This document shows positions 13,483-30,000 of a stretch of DNA of 64,000 nucleotides, piece after piece. The translations under genes were made by a program, and so were the position numbers. This DNA comes from Epiperipatus broadwayi (Eukaryota; Onychophora; Udeonychophora; Euonychophora; Peripatidae): NCBI GenBank assembly GCA_028023455.1, contig JAQFVV010000552.1, positions 312,001 to 376,000 on the forward strand, given 5' to 3'. The notes beneath the pieces are model-generated. The model had not been told where the DNA came from. It worked only from the letters and a program-made list of their open reading frames with translations, and ran no database searches. The number at the start of each line of letters is the position of its first letter. Positions within the stretch are counted from its first letter, which is position 1.

Positions 13483-16479
13483 AAAATAGGCAAAGATCTG
13501 ATAGGCATTTAGCAGTTTAAACAAAAGAGTTAAATATACAATGAGGTCAGCCACAAAATAACAACCTTTTGAAGAATTAGGCATATTAAGCCAATTTTCT
13601 TTGGAGTTTAACCTTCACTGATGTGACATTCATCTTCCCTAGTATACCTTTTATTTTCCATGGTAAATTTATGTATAAAATCTCCACAATCAGCCTTTCA
13701 TATAGTTTACACACTTTCAAGGCTTTCAGCATGGCTACTTGGCATCTGAAACAACCTTTGCCATCACCTTCATGAAACTTTTGTTCCATTAACCAAAATT
13801 TAATGATCTCATACTGTTTTTTTCCAAAAAATAAATTAAAAAACTAGACCTCAAATTATAAGAGAATATGGCAACAGCAAATATAGAACTACCAATTTAT
13901 GGAGATAAAAGTGATATGTCTACCTCCCCAGAAAGGTATTGTTTCACAAAATGCATGCTTAGATACATTAACATTCAAAACATTTCACAAGATTATCAGT
14001 TTTATTTTTTTCAATAAATCCCTTATATTAATTATCCCAATAGTAATAACATCTGCTTGTGTAAAAAACCACCCAACTCTTTCTTATTATATCAGACATA
14101 TTGCAAATAAACTTAATTTAGCAAACTAATGAAAAGAATCAACAAAATATTGATATCCATATTGAAGTTTCAAACTCACCTGACAAATAAAGGCTTTTTG
14201 CAGTATTCATGCTTGAAGAGAAACTTTTTCTGTGTTTTTGCTCTGGTAAAGTGGTTTCAATATTGTAGAGATATGATGAGGGTTGCTCTAATACAAAGTA
14301 AAATGTTTGGAAAATATCTCCTTACTACAATTATTTTTCACCCTTTTTGAAGATGTTAAAAATAATTAGCAATAACTCCTATATATAATATAATGAAAGC
14401 AATATTGATATATCAGTTATTTGACAACTTTATATTGCCATATGTGTAAGGCTAGTTTAAGAAATTAATGCATAGTAAAAAATAATGATCTGAGATATTC
14501 GCTGCTATATGGTTGCAGTATAGTAGAACTTAGAATATGAATGCAATGACAAAAAACAAACATGTTGAAGTCACTTTATTAAAAAAAAAAATCACTTACC
14601 CACAAGAGCAGAGATCAACAATAATAAAGTAAATTTGAAATTACATCAACAAAATTTACAAATTCAAATTTAAGTTTATAAAATATCAACGAATGTATTG
14701 AATAAATAAATTTAAATAATTTGTAATGTAGAATTAAATAATTTATAAATTTATACTATCCGGATTTTTAAAAATTAAACATTCAAAAAGAAACTAAAAT
14801 TATATTAGGAATAATGTTATCAAATCATTGAAAATCATCTGCTTTTAAATAAATTATGATATAAATGATTAAAATGGATTTTTAAAAAAATAACATTGAA
14901 ATAAAATTAATTTTACTGCTACATTTTTGCTCTAAAAAAAGCAAAATAATTTAAACTGATTGAAATAAAAATTATATACCTGACGTAAATCAAATAAAAA
15001 TTCTTATAGATTTTTTTCTAAAATTAAAACATTTAGGAAAATGTTTTAAAGATACATATATTTTTATGTTTTTATTCTACACTAAATGAAAGAATTAGCT
15101 AAAGTAAATAGGCGATATATCTTATTAAAACTGATGTAGGGTTATAATTACAAAATAAAAGTTTCTGCAATTTTAGTGATTATTTGATACAAAGCACGTT
15201 ATTTTGACTCACGATTGTAAAAAATAAAATATTTTAAATATCACCGTAACATCACTAGTTTTAATAAAAGCAACAAATTAAAATATATATATATTTAAAT
15301 CACCAAATGGAAACAATTCATTACTGTATTAAAATATGTCCTCCACCATACAATAAATCTTAAAATAAAAAAATAACTTGCTGATATAATAACAGTAATA
15401 AGAATTAATCCTTTATAAATCTTATAGTATTTCGTTAATTTCTAGGCAGATCAATTGAAGTGAAAATATGATCAAATTATAGAATATCTGCAGAATAATT
15501 TGGATATATTGTAAAAAATTTTATACAAATATTCAGAAATAAGATATACTAAATAATTATGAAGACTACTTATAAAGTATACTATAGTAATTACTAACAT
15601 ATTCACCTACCTCCTCCATAAAAATGTCATAATATTATAAATTGTAATTAAAATTTAAATTCAATTGTTCACTTGAACATTAATCCAAATATTCAAATTG
15701 TTAAACTATATATAAAATATATGTGAAGGTACAATAAAATCTATGAATGCATATTATTCAACAAAAATTGTAAAAATAATTATTTTTGGAATATATTTAT
15801 TAATCAATTAACGATTGACAAATAACGAAAAAAATATTAAATTTTTACAACTTATTGTCTCTACTTATAATTAAAATTCTTCATTAATTTAATTTTAATG
15901 CCTAGTTAAGTTTTTAGTTAATTTATTGAAGAATGTATATACTATTCATTATTTACAATTATAAAATTGCATAAATAGGTAAAAATTGTGCAATTTATAA
16001 TTTCTCTCTGAGTTGTTATTAAGAAAAATAAAATGGATAATGGTATTTGTGAGATTCAACCTTAAATTCATGGAAATGTTAATAAAGCCTAATTCTATTT
16101 AGACATATATTATTTTCACATGGTAGTACCTAGAGGTAATCATGGTTAAAATAATTTTCCATATCTACCTCAATACAATAAAAAATCACAAAATAAAATT
16201 AAAAATCCATTTTCATCTGCTAAAACAGTTTGGAAATTTTTTAAATTGAGATAGTATATTAAATATATTAAATGAAATGAAGATGATACTAAAAGATTTT
16301 CAGAAACTCTTAAAATTATTACATATTAAACAATGGATTTTAATTATATTATATATACATTGTTGATTATTGTTTAGTTATTCAATATATATCACATTTA
16401 AGTGTAAAAAAATATTGCATGATTTGGAAAAAAAACAACTAACATTAAAATGATCATTGTTAAATTTGTAAAAACAAAA
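13479..16479. other. AT-rich unique DNA, no feature seen
   Basis: Three modest open frames (13586-13789 minus; 13899-14129 and 14129-14350 plus) lack recognisable domains. The rest is dense in stops in all frames. Confidence 0.5.
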
Positions 16480-17385
16480 ATGATGAAAAGGCAGTAAATA
16501 CAAATGTTGGAGGACAAATGAAATGGGATTCATTATAAATAACATGTAAAAAAACAATATAATAGATTCATAGTGTTACAGAAAAAAATCAAATGCAGAT
16601 GTTTATGTCTGCAAAGATTTCACTGTGATGACAAAATATATGATTTTTATCAAGTATCCAAAATATTTTGAAAGGACAAAGTATTATTAAAATTTTGTGG
16701 ATTATTTTAGTGCTAGAATAATGAAAAATATAAAGTGTTCTGAATAAATTTGGATACTGTGATGGACATAAGAGAGAACAGAAACTTATGTAAATTGTGG
16801 GAAAAGAAAGATGGAATATTGTAAATTTTTACTTTGAAAAAAATTCTAAATAGAATTGGAACATATAAATGAAAGTACAGAAGAATTGGATGACATAATA
16901 ATTATTAAAAATATTTACTTCAAGATTCTAATCATCTTATTAGGTTTAATAAAGAAAGTAATTATTGATTAGTGAAATATAAGACACATATCATTTGCAA
17001 AATTATAGACATGAAAATTATTCTAAAAAGAGTTAATATGTTCCTAACCTTCAGAAAAAAACATCATTGAATTTAAATTAGAGCTAGCCCAAAACAAAAG
17101 CTATTTATCGATAATTTTTCCACTGACACAAAATAAGATAATGTATATAAAAAAAATAACATTTATGAAAGTAATTTAAAATGAGTCATTAAAAAAATAT
17201 GAATTGCTAATGTTTTTTTTTTAAATGATTTAATATTAATGCAAGAAAATCTAATTGTAAAGACATAAAGAAAGATATATAAATAATATTTATTTTATAA
17301 AGCACAAACAGTGTTGAAATTAAATTGAGAGAGACTGCAAACTCTCGCTCATTACTTTCTAACAAATCTAAATACTTGAGCCTGG

Positions 17386-17478
<93 letters not shown>

Positions 17479-18760
17479 ACAAGTAAAGAAGAGGGTGGAT
17501 CACCCTTTTCTTCTTAAAATTCTGTCTTGTATTTGGGATCTGATTGGCTGAGAAGATTGCAGTCTCTCTCAATTTAAAGAAAGATATAGAAGAGAGAAAA
17601 AAATTCACAGTGTAAACAATAACATTGTATATATAAAAAATGTTATTTCTACAGTGAGAATAACAAAAAAATTCTACTAAAAAGAAAAAAAAAACTTTGT
17701 AGACTGTAATAAAAAATTCTACAGAAAATTTTAGAGTTATAAATGAAAAAAATATATACACAATTATTGCATCTTCTGAATTGTCAAATATTTTTAAATG
17801 AAAAGATGAGTCATATAATTAAACTTATAAAGAATAAACAGTTATATAAAATAATTGAATCATTACTTTTAATTAAAAAAAACTTATGATAAACAAAAAA
17901 AAATATTAGAAAAGCAATATGTCAAATACCTAAATGATAAAAACATACCATTGATTGGAAAAAAAATATAGTGATAGTATTGCTATTTAAGAAAGGTGAT
18001 AAAAAGATAAATTCAAAAATATTTTATTTTTCTTTAAACAATTCTGTACAAAATATTTATCAAAAAAATAAAACTTATATGTAATGAAATTAAATCTTAA
18101 ACAATCAAAAATACAAGCTGAAATTAAAAGAAGTTTTAGCACATTGGGTCACATCCTGATATTGAGATGAGTTATAGAAAGAATCACTGAAAATATCTAA
18201 CCATTATATTTAGGATTCTATACTATGAAAAGATATTTGACACTATAGGTATTTCTATGGTGATTAAATCTTTAAATCAACAAGATATAAATCAAGATTA
18301 AAACTATACTTTAAAAATATTTACCTAAATGCAATAACAGTGAATGGATTACATAGTGATTCTTAGAAGACTATAATTAAGATGAATGTGATCCCATATT
18401 TCCAAAACTTTTTACAAGTTTACAATAAATATTTTTTATGGATTAAAATGATAAGCTAATATTTTTTTTAAAAATGATTATTTAAATTATCTGATTTAAT
18501 ATACGATGTGTTTGTTTGTGCAAATAAAGCTTCAGGCCTTTATGAAATGTTCAAAGAAATATCAGATGAAAATAAATAAGTAAAACTAAAGATTAAAAAT
18601 AAAAAGGTTAATGTTTAATGGATTTAATTAGAAAAAAAAAATTAATATTAATGAGAATATATTAAAAATTATAAATATTTGGCATAGTATTAATATAGTA
18701 TAAATTACAGAAGTTAATTTAATGGATTTGTGTTTAATAAAAATATCTTTGTGTAAAACG
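16480..18760 (+). pseudogene. Degenerate RTE-type non-LTR retrotransposon (LINE) relic
   Basis: Plus-strand translation, allowing frameshifts, follows the order of an RTE-clade LINE. At about 16.55-16.68 kb, NNIIDS and NADVYVCKDF resemble the end of the apurinic endonuclease domain. At 17953-18010, DWKKNIVIVLLFKKGDK corresponds to the start of the reverse transcriptase (usually W...VIPLFKKGDK). At 18239-18298, DTIGISMVIKSLNQQDIN matches the FD..KAFDTI...L...GI region. At about 18298-18367, LYFKNIYLNAITVNGLHSDS matches the ..IY.NAT..V.LH.DS region. Weaker similarity to the later palm/thumb region runs to about 18.75 kb. No catalytic YADD can be read. Stops are frequent, so this is an old, dead copy. 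A (TA)n-cored inverted repeat (17.32-17.58 kb) interrupts it. The clade assignment rests on remembered family motifs. Confidence 0.6.
17322..17575. repeat. Inverted repeat with perfect 19-bp termini around (TA)n
   Basis: AAATTGAGAGAGACTGCAA (17322-17340) is the exact reverse complement of 17557-17575. The interior holds a (TA)n run of about 86 bp (17390-17475). It splits the LINE relic and may be a small MITE-like insertion. No clear target-site duplication was found. Confidence 0.65.
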
Positions 18761-18819
18761 AAATATGCTTACGTCTTTAAAATGAAATGTTTATGTAGAT
18801 GTGCTTTAAAAGTTATTAA

Positions 18820-21430
18820 TATTGTACCGGTAAAAATCACCATGCTTAATCACACACAGTAATCCGAATTCAAACCCAGTCCACGTCTAGGAATAAATTC
18901 CAAAATGCAAACTAAATTCAAACCCAAAACCCTGGCATGACCCATCGATGACAATATTACCGGCACAGGGTTTCCCCTTTACTAGCTCATCGAAAAACAC
19001 AGACTAAATTACCTACAATCAGCTATTTCATAGATCCCTTATAGTCGGGATATTGGTACGGCTAATAATTTAATGTATATATTTAAGTTGTTGATACAGA
19101 CAGCAGGTGATTGACTAGATGTCGAGAGTAATAATGCAAGAGAGACAAAATTAGGTTAGATAAAATTTTAATAAATTCTTGAAAGCATTGAATAATATTA
19201 TTTACAGGTACGGTAAAACTCTCATATGTATTTGATAATAAATTGCTGCTAGTCATCAATAATCGGTTTGTACTGATTAACAAACTCATGCCAATATTTA
19301 TGTGTTTAAATGGTTGTACAGGTTGATATGAGAATCAGAGTAATTGGAGCACTTAAAATATTTAACTACTAGCTTATATTAATTTGTGTTATTTAATAGA
19401 TTCAAACCATTGCGTACATGGATAAATGGGAGGCGGTTTTATATAAAAATATAATATATAATACTGATGTACTGATGGTTGCAAGGATTAAGGTACACTA
19501 CAATAATACCTTATGTGTGCATGAACGGAATACCGGTGGCTTCTACTTGGACAAGTCTTAATGCCCCCAAGTAGATCCGAGACACTACAACCAGCCGGAT
19601 CATTTTCGAACCCCGGTGATCCAAGAGATTACCTGGAGAAGAATTTCTTTCTCTCCATATGGTAGTAAAACGAGACGCCAACTTAGGCGAAGGTAAAGGC
19701 ATTGCCACCATAACATTGAGGAAGAGTGATCGGAAGTGGATTTTAAAATGAAATTATATAAACCATTTTATCTATCCATAAGATGTTCTAGCAACAGCCT
19801 GATATAACTATTCAATAATAACAGGGAGTAAATCAAACGATCGCAAAAGTAACAATTAATTAATTTCACTCTGAAACCCATAACTCCCCAGATTGTTTGG
19901 AAGGTAATAATAGCAATAAAATATTCACTTATTATTATTACTCCGTAATAATATATAAAAAATATAATAAAATTTTAGACTATTTTAAGTATTTGAGATT
20001 TGGAGTGTAGATTAAAATATCATGACAAAGTAAAGGAAACAATAAAAAATACTTGAATATTTCTCAACTCAACATAAATGAAACAATTTTTAGTTTGATA
20101 AAAGAAAATTACTTTTAAAATGAATATAATAAATATTATGAGATAAACTTTACTGACTTTAATTAGAGTTGAGAAATATTATTATTGGCATCGTTTTGTT
20201 TGTAAAATAAGTAATAGTAAAAATATAAATGTATTCACAAATGGATTATTAGTAGGCACACATATTAATAATTATCAACTAAAGACTAGAGCACAGAAAT
20301 ATTAGAGAAGAAATTTACTGACAGATTTTTGTGTAACATTTTCAAATGGAAAACAAGAAATTTACATGCAATTAATTAGGTTAACAGATTAAATTTAAAA
20401 TTATTACTGAGAGGAAAGTTAAAAAGTTCATGTAACAAAAGTTAACATTCTTTCGCGTCCAGTCTTTTCTTCTATGGTGATATGTATGAAGAATGTAGGC
20501 ACGCATTTTGAATTTCTTAGAGCGGCATGGTTAATTTAAATGTTGGAATTTGGAAGACTGGAAGCACGGAAAACATTACAGGTTACCGGTACGAAAGATT
20601 TAACTTGGCAGAACAGGAATCAGCTTCTTGGACTTAGCCCATCATTATTGCAGTTTACCGGGCAACTTCTTAATAACGGTTGAAGTGATTTCTCTGGAAC
20701 AACTACTTTGCTGTAGCTTGAGACGATCTAAGCACAGCCAAGTCAAAAGTTAGAGTGTCTATCCTATATCTAAAATGTCTACGGTTGACCTTTCTGCCCA
20801 GTTTTTGTTCATGACTCGCCTCCTTTGATTTTCCGGCCTCCAGCAATATCTAATTTTTTTGACTATACAATAGCCTTTGCCTTTCTTGATAAGAGTTCTA
20901 CGTTTCTCATTTCCATTGTTCGGTTTTCATTTATTTTTAAATTTAATACATGATTCTAAATTGACAAAACAATTACATCGGAATTCGTGAATACAAAATT
21001 ATAAATTCATTATCTTAATTTATCAAAGTACAAACTAATTATTCTATACGTTTTGTACAAGTAAGATTTTGATTAAAAACACTGATCAAAGGAATGTGAC
21101 TTTTGATCAGCATTTTTAAATGACTTTGTATAATTTGCAAAATTAAAATTTAAAGAAAATATACACGCAATTGAAACTTTTAAATTGAGCTAATATAAAT
21201 CCACAAACCACACACACGAATATTATTCATCATGATTTGTGACATTTATACTCATACCCTTTACATTAAATTCTTTTTAAACAAACACGAAATAAATAAC
21301 TTAAAATTTATGTGGCTTGGAATAGAAAAAGTCTCATTGCGGGTAAATAGTGGTTTAGAATTACCGTTCTTAAATGACAACCATGAAACTAAGATCGATT
21401 CTTCGATCTGTCTGTTTCAATATGGATTTG
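18820..21430. other. CpG-retaining, GC-richer pocket; no gene recognised
   Basis: Three sub-blocks (18.82-19.07, 19.51-19.73 and 20.44-20.92 kb) are visibly richer in G+C and in CpG than the rest of the window. A 66-codon frame at 19511-19711 (minus) and a 70-codon frame at 21232-21444 (plus) lie here without recognisable domains. Such a pocket may mark a regulatory element, isolated exons or an older insertion. I cannot choose between these. Confidence 0.35.
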
Positions 21431-22440
21431 ACATGGAAATTTAACAGAAGAGCAATAGAAAGACTTCAGACAACTCAATGCTGTATATGGAGTGATGTAA
21501 GATAGGAATAAAAAAAATGATCCTGAAACTGAAATACATATATCAAACAGCAAATAATTATCACAAACCTCATTATAAGAATTAAAAGTTTGCTAAGGAG
21601 CTAAACTGCACACATTTCTAAAAAGTGATGGTTATAATTGGTCAGGTGAAATTTTAAATTGTATCCCAAAACATTGTAAAATAACTTAAAATGCCACCTA
21701 ATATCTATCATAGAAATCAGGTTATTTGCTGGTGTAATATGAAGAAAAAATGCTATGAATCATAATAACTGTATTCAAATTGGAAAAGCTTCAAGCGAAA
21801 TTATCTAGAAAATAGTTATAAACTGTAATGATGTAACTAATTATTACATAAAAAAAGTTTTATGTTTTTTTACGTAATGTATCCTCACTTGTAATAAGAC
21901 AAATTTTTCTTATCTGATGTCCCCGTTTTAGTTTGCAATACAGATTTTAATAGATGCTTTTTAATTATATCGTAATTAAAATTTTTCTATATAAGTATAT
22001 TGAGAAATTATATAATTACTAAAATTTAAATGCAAAATCCAGTAAAAATCTTAATATTTCTTTAATATATATTTATTTGTATTATGGAGAGTTGAAAAAA
22101 TGGATAGAGTAATAAATAATAATAAAAATAGTTTGAAAATATTTTTTTTTAAAATTTAAAGATTATTTCAACTGTTATATTTTTTTTAAAAATAGAAATA
22201 GAAATTCTTAACTTATAAATATGTTGCAGAGATCCATTGTATATACCTCTAAATAATATTTGTGCATATTTGTTTAAAATCAGACTTTCAAATATCTTAC
22301 AGCTATCCCATCCATCTTACACAACGGATACACACATATGCATGTAAAAAATAAATGAACTGTTGGAGAGTGGAGAAAATCAGAAACTTTTCCATTAAAG
22401 TTAGAAAATTTAATGGCTTAATATAAACTGAACACAGATT
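21431..22440. other. AT-rich unique DNA, no feature seen
   Basis: No feature supported. Confidence 0.5.
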
Positions 22441-22450
22441 GTATATATGT

Positions 22451-22512
22451 GTGGGAGATGTAGGTCTGGACCAAATAATGAGTTCTGGTACAGCATAAAA
22501 CAAGTAATTGCA
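22451..22512 (+). ncRNA. Degenerate hammerhead ribozyme, family 2 single copy
   Basis: The order matches family 2: GGTCTGGACCAA, then ATAATGA in place of CTGATGA, stem II GTTCTG-GTA-CAGCAT, then TAAAA. The core is destroyed, so this is only a remnant. Confidence 0.6.
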
Positions 22513-22829
22513 GATCATTTATTTTTTTCACATATATGTGTTTATGTGTATTAGTTGTATAAGATGGAACAGATAGCTGTAGGAAGTTTGAAAATCTGAG
22601 TTCACGTCTTTTCTAACTACTAATTGACAATAATTCTGAAATTAGCATATTCCCTGTATTAACCTATAATAGTTCATTTATAAATACAGTAATCAGATAT
22701 ATTTTAAAAATTTTATCCACTTAGGAACAATTTAGACTATCCTCATAGTCTTTGTCAACTAACACTTTGAAAGTCTAACCTTCCCACAAGTCATGTTTGT
22801 ATTTGTATATTAGCATACATTTTTTTATT

Positions 22830-23157
22830 TGTCTTTTGTTGTTACTTTTTTAAAATTTCAATATTTTAACATTATTGTAATTGAAGTTAAAATGATAAAT
22901 ACATGAAATATTATGGTCGTGAAAAATGGATGCTAAAACATTTTTATTTACTTTGCAATTAAAGTGTCCTTTAGTTTTTTTTCAATGTGCATCTCAATAC
23001 CCCTATATTACCACTACCACCCCTCCCCTACATATTCATATATAAATGATACAATTTTTATTTATAAATGAGGTTTTATCTTTAGATTTATTTATTAATT
23101 TGTTTGATGAAGGAGGTGTGTAAAATGCAATATCACATATACCTTTATAAATCCTCC

Positions 23158-23160
<3 letters not shown>
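22830..23160 (-). pseudogene. Penelope-like element relic, inverted partner of the 24.3 kb copy
   Basis: Minus-strand translation begins with RRIYKGICDIAFYTPPSSNK and continues KDKTSFINKNCIIY. It then breaks up in stops where the GIY-YIG core should be. A late segment (related to LTSITIMLKY) still aligns with the DFNF.YNNVK region of its relatives. It mirrors the relic at 24.31-24.85 kb across an inverted pair of family 1 hammerhead monomers, so 22.83-24.85 kb is one large head-to-head structure. Inactive. Confidence 0.72.

Positions 23161-23162
<2 letters not shown>

Positions 23163-23240
<78 letters not shown>
23163..23240. repeat. (TA)n microsatellite, about 78 bp
   Basis: Lies exactly between the PLE relic and the left hammerhead monomer. 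Confidence 0.98.
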
Positions 23241-23242
<2 letters not shown>

Positions 23243-23320
23243 AGATTTACCAATAGCCCACTATCAAGCTTTAGTTTACATAAACACTGAGAGGGATACA
23301 ATTCAATATTTCTTTCAAAT

Positions 23321-23385
23321 TGTCTCCAACCTTTAAACCATGGTTTTGAGCTAGTTGGCTAATGCCAGTAAAGGATAGGAAGACC
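23321..23385 (-). ncRNA. Degenerate hammerhead ribozyme, family 1
   Basis: The minus strand keeps stem I (CCTTTA with TAAAGG), a GCC-AACTA-GCT stem II region and CAAAAC. CTGATGA reads CTGGCATTAG and GAAA reads CAAA. Inactive remnant. Confidence 0.6.
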
Positions 23386-23624
23386 AGAAACAAGATCTAA
23401 ATTCAAACTCTATTAAAAAGCATTTATAAAACTCATTTCTATCAGTTTGAAAGCTCACATTTTCCGATATGTAAATATCTTCAAATCAAGTCAAACAAAC
23501 TAGATAGCTATATGGGTCTGAATTCAATTCAGTTTCACCATATAGTAAAAATCTCTGCAATCTATATCATTGCAAAAACCTTCAAGGGTGCATTTATGAT
23601 AAACAAAACATGTTATACATTTTG

Positions 23625-23667
23625 TGAGCCAACTAGCTCGAAACAATGGTTTAAAGGTTGGAGACAA
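23625..23667 (+). ncRNA. Partial hammerhead ribozyme at a repeat junction
   Basis: Begins at TGAGCC within the core, followed by stem II, CGAAAC and the downstream half of stem I. The upstream half is absent because the partial monomer starts here. Confidence 0.6.
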
Positions 23668-24022
23668 TTTGAAAGAGTTATTGAATTCTTTCTCTCCCAG
23701 TGTTTATGTAAACTAAGCTTGAAAGTGGGCTATTAGTAAAACTACATCTAGTAACATAAAATGCAAGCTATAGCAAGTTACAAAATGTATAACTTGTTTT
23801 GTTTATCATAAATCCACCCTTGAAGGTTTTTGCAATGATATAGAATGCAGAGGCTTTTAGTATATGGTGACAATGAACTGAATTCAGACCCATATAGCTA
23901 TCTAGTTTGTTTGACTGGATTTGAAGATATGTACATATCTAAAAAAATTGTGCTTTCAAACTGATAGAAATGAGTTTCATAAATGCTGTTTAGTAGAGTT
24001 GGAGGTTAGATCTAGTTTCTGG

Positions 24023-24085
24023 TCTTCCTACCCTTTACTGACATGAGCCAACTAGCTTGAAACCATGGTTTAAAGGTTGCACACA
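24023..24085 (+). ncRNA. Hammerhead-like ribozyme, family 1, with altered core
   Basis: CTGACATGA (24038-24046) stands where CTGATGA is expected, two bases longer. An AGC-CAACTA-GCT stem II, GAAA (24059-24062), a 3-bp stem III ACC-AT-GGT (24062-24069), a GTT cleavage triplet and a TAAAGG/CCTTTA stem I all remain. Activity is doubtful because of the core insertion. Confidence 0.65.
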
Positions 24086-24309
24086 ATTTGAAAGAGATAT
24101 TGAATTATATCTCTCTCAGTGTTTATGTAAACTAAGCTTGACAGTGGGCTCTTGGTAAAGCTCTATCTAGTAACATAAAATGCAAGCTAAAGCAAGTTAT
24201 GAAATGTATAATTTGTTTTGTTTATCATATATTTATATAATGTTATTATGTATTTTAATACAAGATATAATAATAAAATATATAATAATAATATTGATAT
24301 TCCTGTTAA

Positions 24310-24850
24310 CAAAAAACTGTCGATATTAACACCATATATTTCAAATGATGAAGTAAATTTTATAAGGAAGATTTATAAAGATATATGAGATATTGGATTT
24401 TACACACCTCCTACATTAAACAAATTAATAAATATATCTAAAGATAAAACCTCATTTATAAATAAAAATTGTATAATTTATAAATGGATATGTAAATGTG
24501 GCAGTGGTTATGTAGGTGAATTGAAATGTATGTTGGAAAAAAGAACTAAAGAGCACTTTCTGTTGTTAAAAAGTGTTCAGAAATCAAATCAATATTGCAA
24601 AGTAGATAATAATGTTTCAGCATCCATCTTTCATAACCAGAAAGATTAATTAATTTATGGTTTTAACTTCAATTACCGTAATATTAAAATATTACAAATT
24701 GAAAAAAAATAAAAAATAAAAAATAAAAAATAAAAGAAGCTATGCTAAAATACAAATACAAACATGACTTAAGTAACAGATTGTCAGAAACGTTAACATC
24801 ACAGAATTGTGGGAAAGATACCCCTTTCAAATTGTTAAAATGCGTATAAG
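24310..24850 (+). pseudogene. Penelope-like element relic with readable GIY-YIG endonuclease
   Basis: One plus-strand frame reads LSILTPYISNDEVNF, a single TGA stop, then DIGFYTPPTLNK, KDKTSFINKNCIIYKW, ICKCGSGYVGE, LEKRTKEHFLLLKS and VSASIFHNQKD. After a stop it resumes with YGFNFNYRNIKILQIEK. After an A-rich frameshift it ends KEAMLKYKYKHDLSNR. CKCGSGYVG is the YIG half of a GIY-YIG nuclease with its cysteine pair, R..EH carries the conserved arginine, and KEAMLK holds the expected glutamate. The reverse transcriptase is missing, so the copy is 5'-truncated. Family 1 hammerhead monomers lie directly upstream in the same sense. Confidence 0.8.
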
Positions 24851-24939
24851 TGGATAAAATTTTTAAATATATCAGATTACAGTACTAAAAACATTTAAAC
24901 AAATAGTTAAGTATATTCCTTTGAAGAAATACAGACATC

Positions 24940-26834
<1,895 letters not shown>

Positions 26835-26835
26835 C

Positions 26836-28877
<2,042 letters not shown>

Positions 28878-29765
28878 AATACCAATAAGCTAATAAGCTA
28901 ATGCACGTGCATTTTGTAGATGTTGCTATATAAATGAATATTCCCACTTTTTCAAACACAAGATAAAGTCTTTGGGAAAAGATAGAATGAATTCATCTAT
29001 CTTTTTGACCCAAACATATATGTATGGGAAAATCTTAAGTGTTTGAAAATGAGAGCATGAAGCTGTTAATTGATCACTTTAAATCATTTTTTTACTACAT
29101 GAATGAATGACACTTGTGAAATTTCTAGAATTTACAATAAGTCATTTTTTTTTTAAATTAAACATATGTAAACAAGAATTGTATTTTATATAGCACTATG
29201 TTTTATAAACTGTAATACCAATAAGACAATAAGCTAATGCACATGCACTTTGTAGATGTCACTATATAAATGAATACTCCCACTTTTTTAAACAGAAGAT
29301 AAAGTCTTTGGGAAAAGATAGAATGAATCCATCTATCTTTTCACCCCAAACATATATGTATGGGCAAATCTTAAATGTTTGAAAATGAGATTGTGAAGCT
29401 GTTAATAAATGTCTTGTTTACATATGTCTTGTTTAAATATAAAATAAATGTCTTGTTTACATATGTTTAATTTAATAAGAATGGCGTATCATAAATTCTA
29501 GAAATTTCACAAGCATCATTCATTCACATAGTAAAAAAGTAATTTAAAGTGATCAATTAACAGCTTTACATTCTCATTTTCAAACACTTAAGATTTGCTC
29601 ATACATATACGTTTGGGTCCAAAAGTAAGATGGATTCATTATATCTTTTCCCAAAGATTTTATCTTGTGTTTGAAAAAGTGGAACTATTCATTTTTATAG
29701 TGACATCTACAAAGCACATGGGCATTAGCTTATTGGCTTATTGATATTACAGTTAATAAAACATT
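28878..29765. repeat. Three-copy foldback repeat (two direct, one inverted)
   Basis: Copy 1 (about 28878-29190, plus), copy 2 (about 29210-29475, plus, internally shortened) and copy 3 (about 29480-29760, inverted) share a terminus that reads ATACCAATAAG...AATAAGCTAATG. They also share an internal hairpin in which GGGAAAAGATAG pairs with CTATCTTTT...CCC around a GAATTC-like centre. Copies 1 and 2 are separated by an AACATATGTAAACAAG word that recurs, slightly changed, between copies 2 and 3. No protein motif and no hammerhead core were found. It is probably a small non-autonomous DNA transposon family. Confidence 0.75.
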
Positions 29766-30000
29766 GGACTATATAAAATAAATGTCTTGTTTAATAAGAA
29801 TAGGAAATATGTTCACACATTTTTTTTTCTTTTTAAATTGATTAAACTCTATACTATTTATTCGAAGTGACTTTTAGTTTTTTTTTTTTTTTTTTTAGTT
29901 AAATCTTAAAAGTCCCGAATCCATTTACTTCTGTTTAAAACCCTCTAATCACCACTCCATACTTTTTTTTTCTTTTCAAAATATTCATTACATATAAACA

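Larger units (their letters stand above)
23250..24240. repeat. Inverted complex of family 1 hammerhead monomers
   Basis: The order is one near-complete monomer on the minus strand (23250-23624), a partial plus-strand monomer that starts inside the hammerhead core (23625-23790), then a complete plus-strand monomer (about 23790-24240). Shared landmarks are ATATGGGTCTGAATTCA and its complement, TGTTTATCATAAAT at the head and GCAAGCTA...AACTTGTTTTG at the tail. The 65-74 codon frames here are by-products of the repeat. The same design (inverted unit, partial unit, full unit) is seen at 340-1180. Confidence 0.85.

Noticed and set aside
13586-14350. Cluster of three open frames of 67-76 codons
   Set aside because: Each is short, none shows a motif and they lie on different strands; consistent with chance.
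19580-19640. GGTTCGAAAAT on the minus strand resembling a B-box
   Set aside because: No A-box upstream and no cloverleaf.
28878-29760. Search for a hammerhead in the three-copy foldback
   Set aside because: The internal stem is a simple hairpin; neither CUGANGA nor GAAA occurs in the right order.
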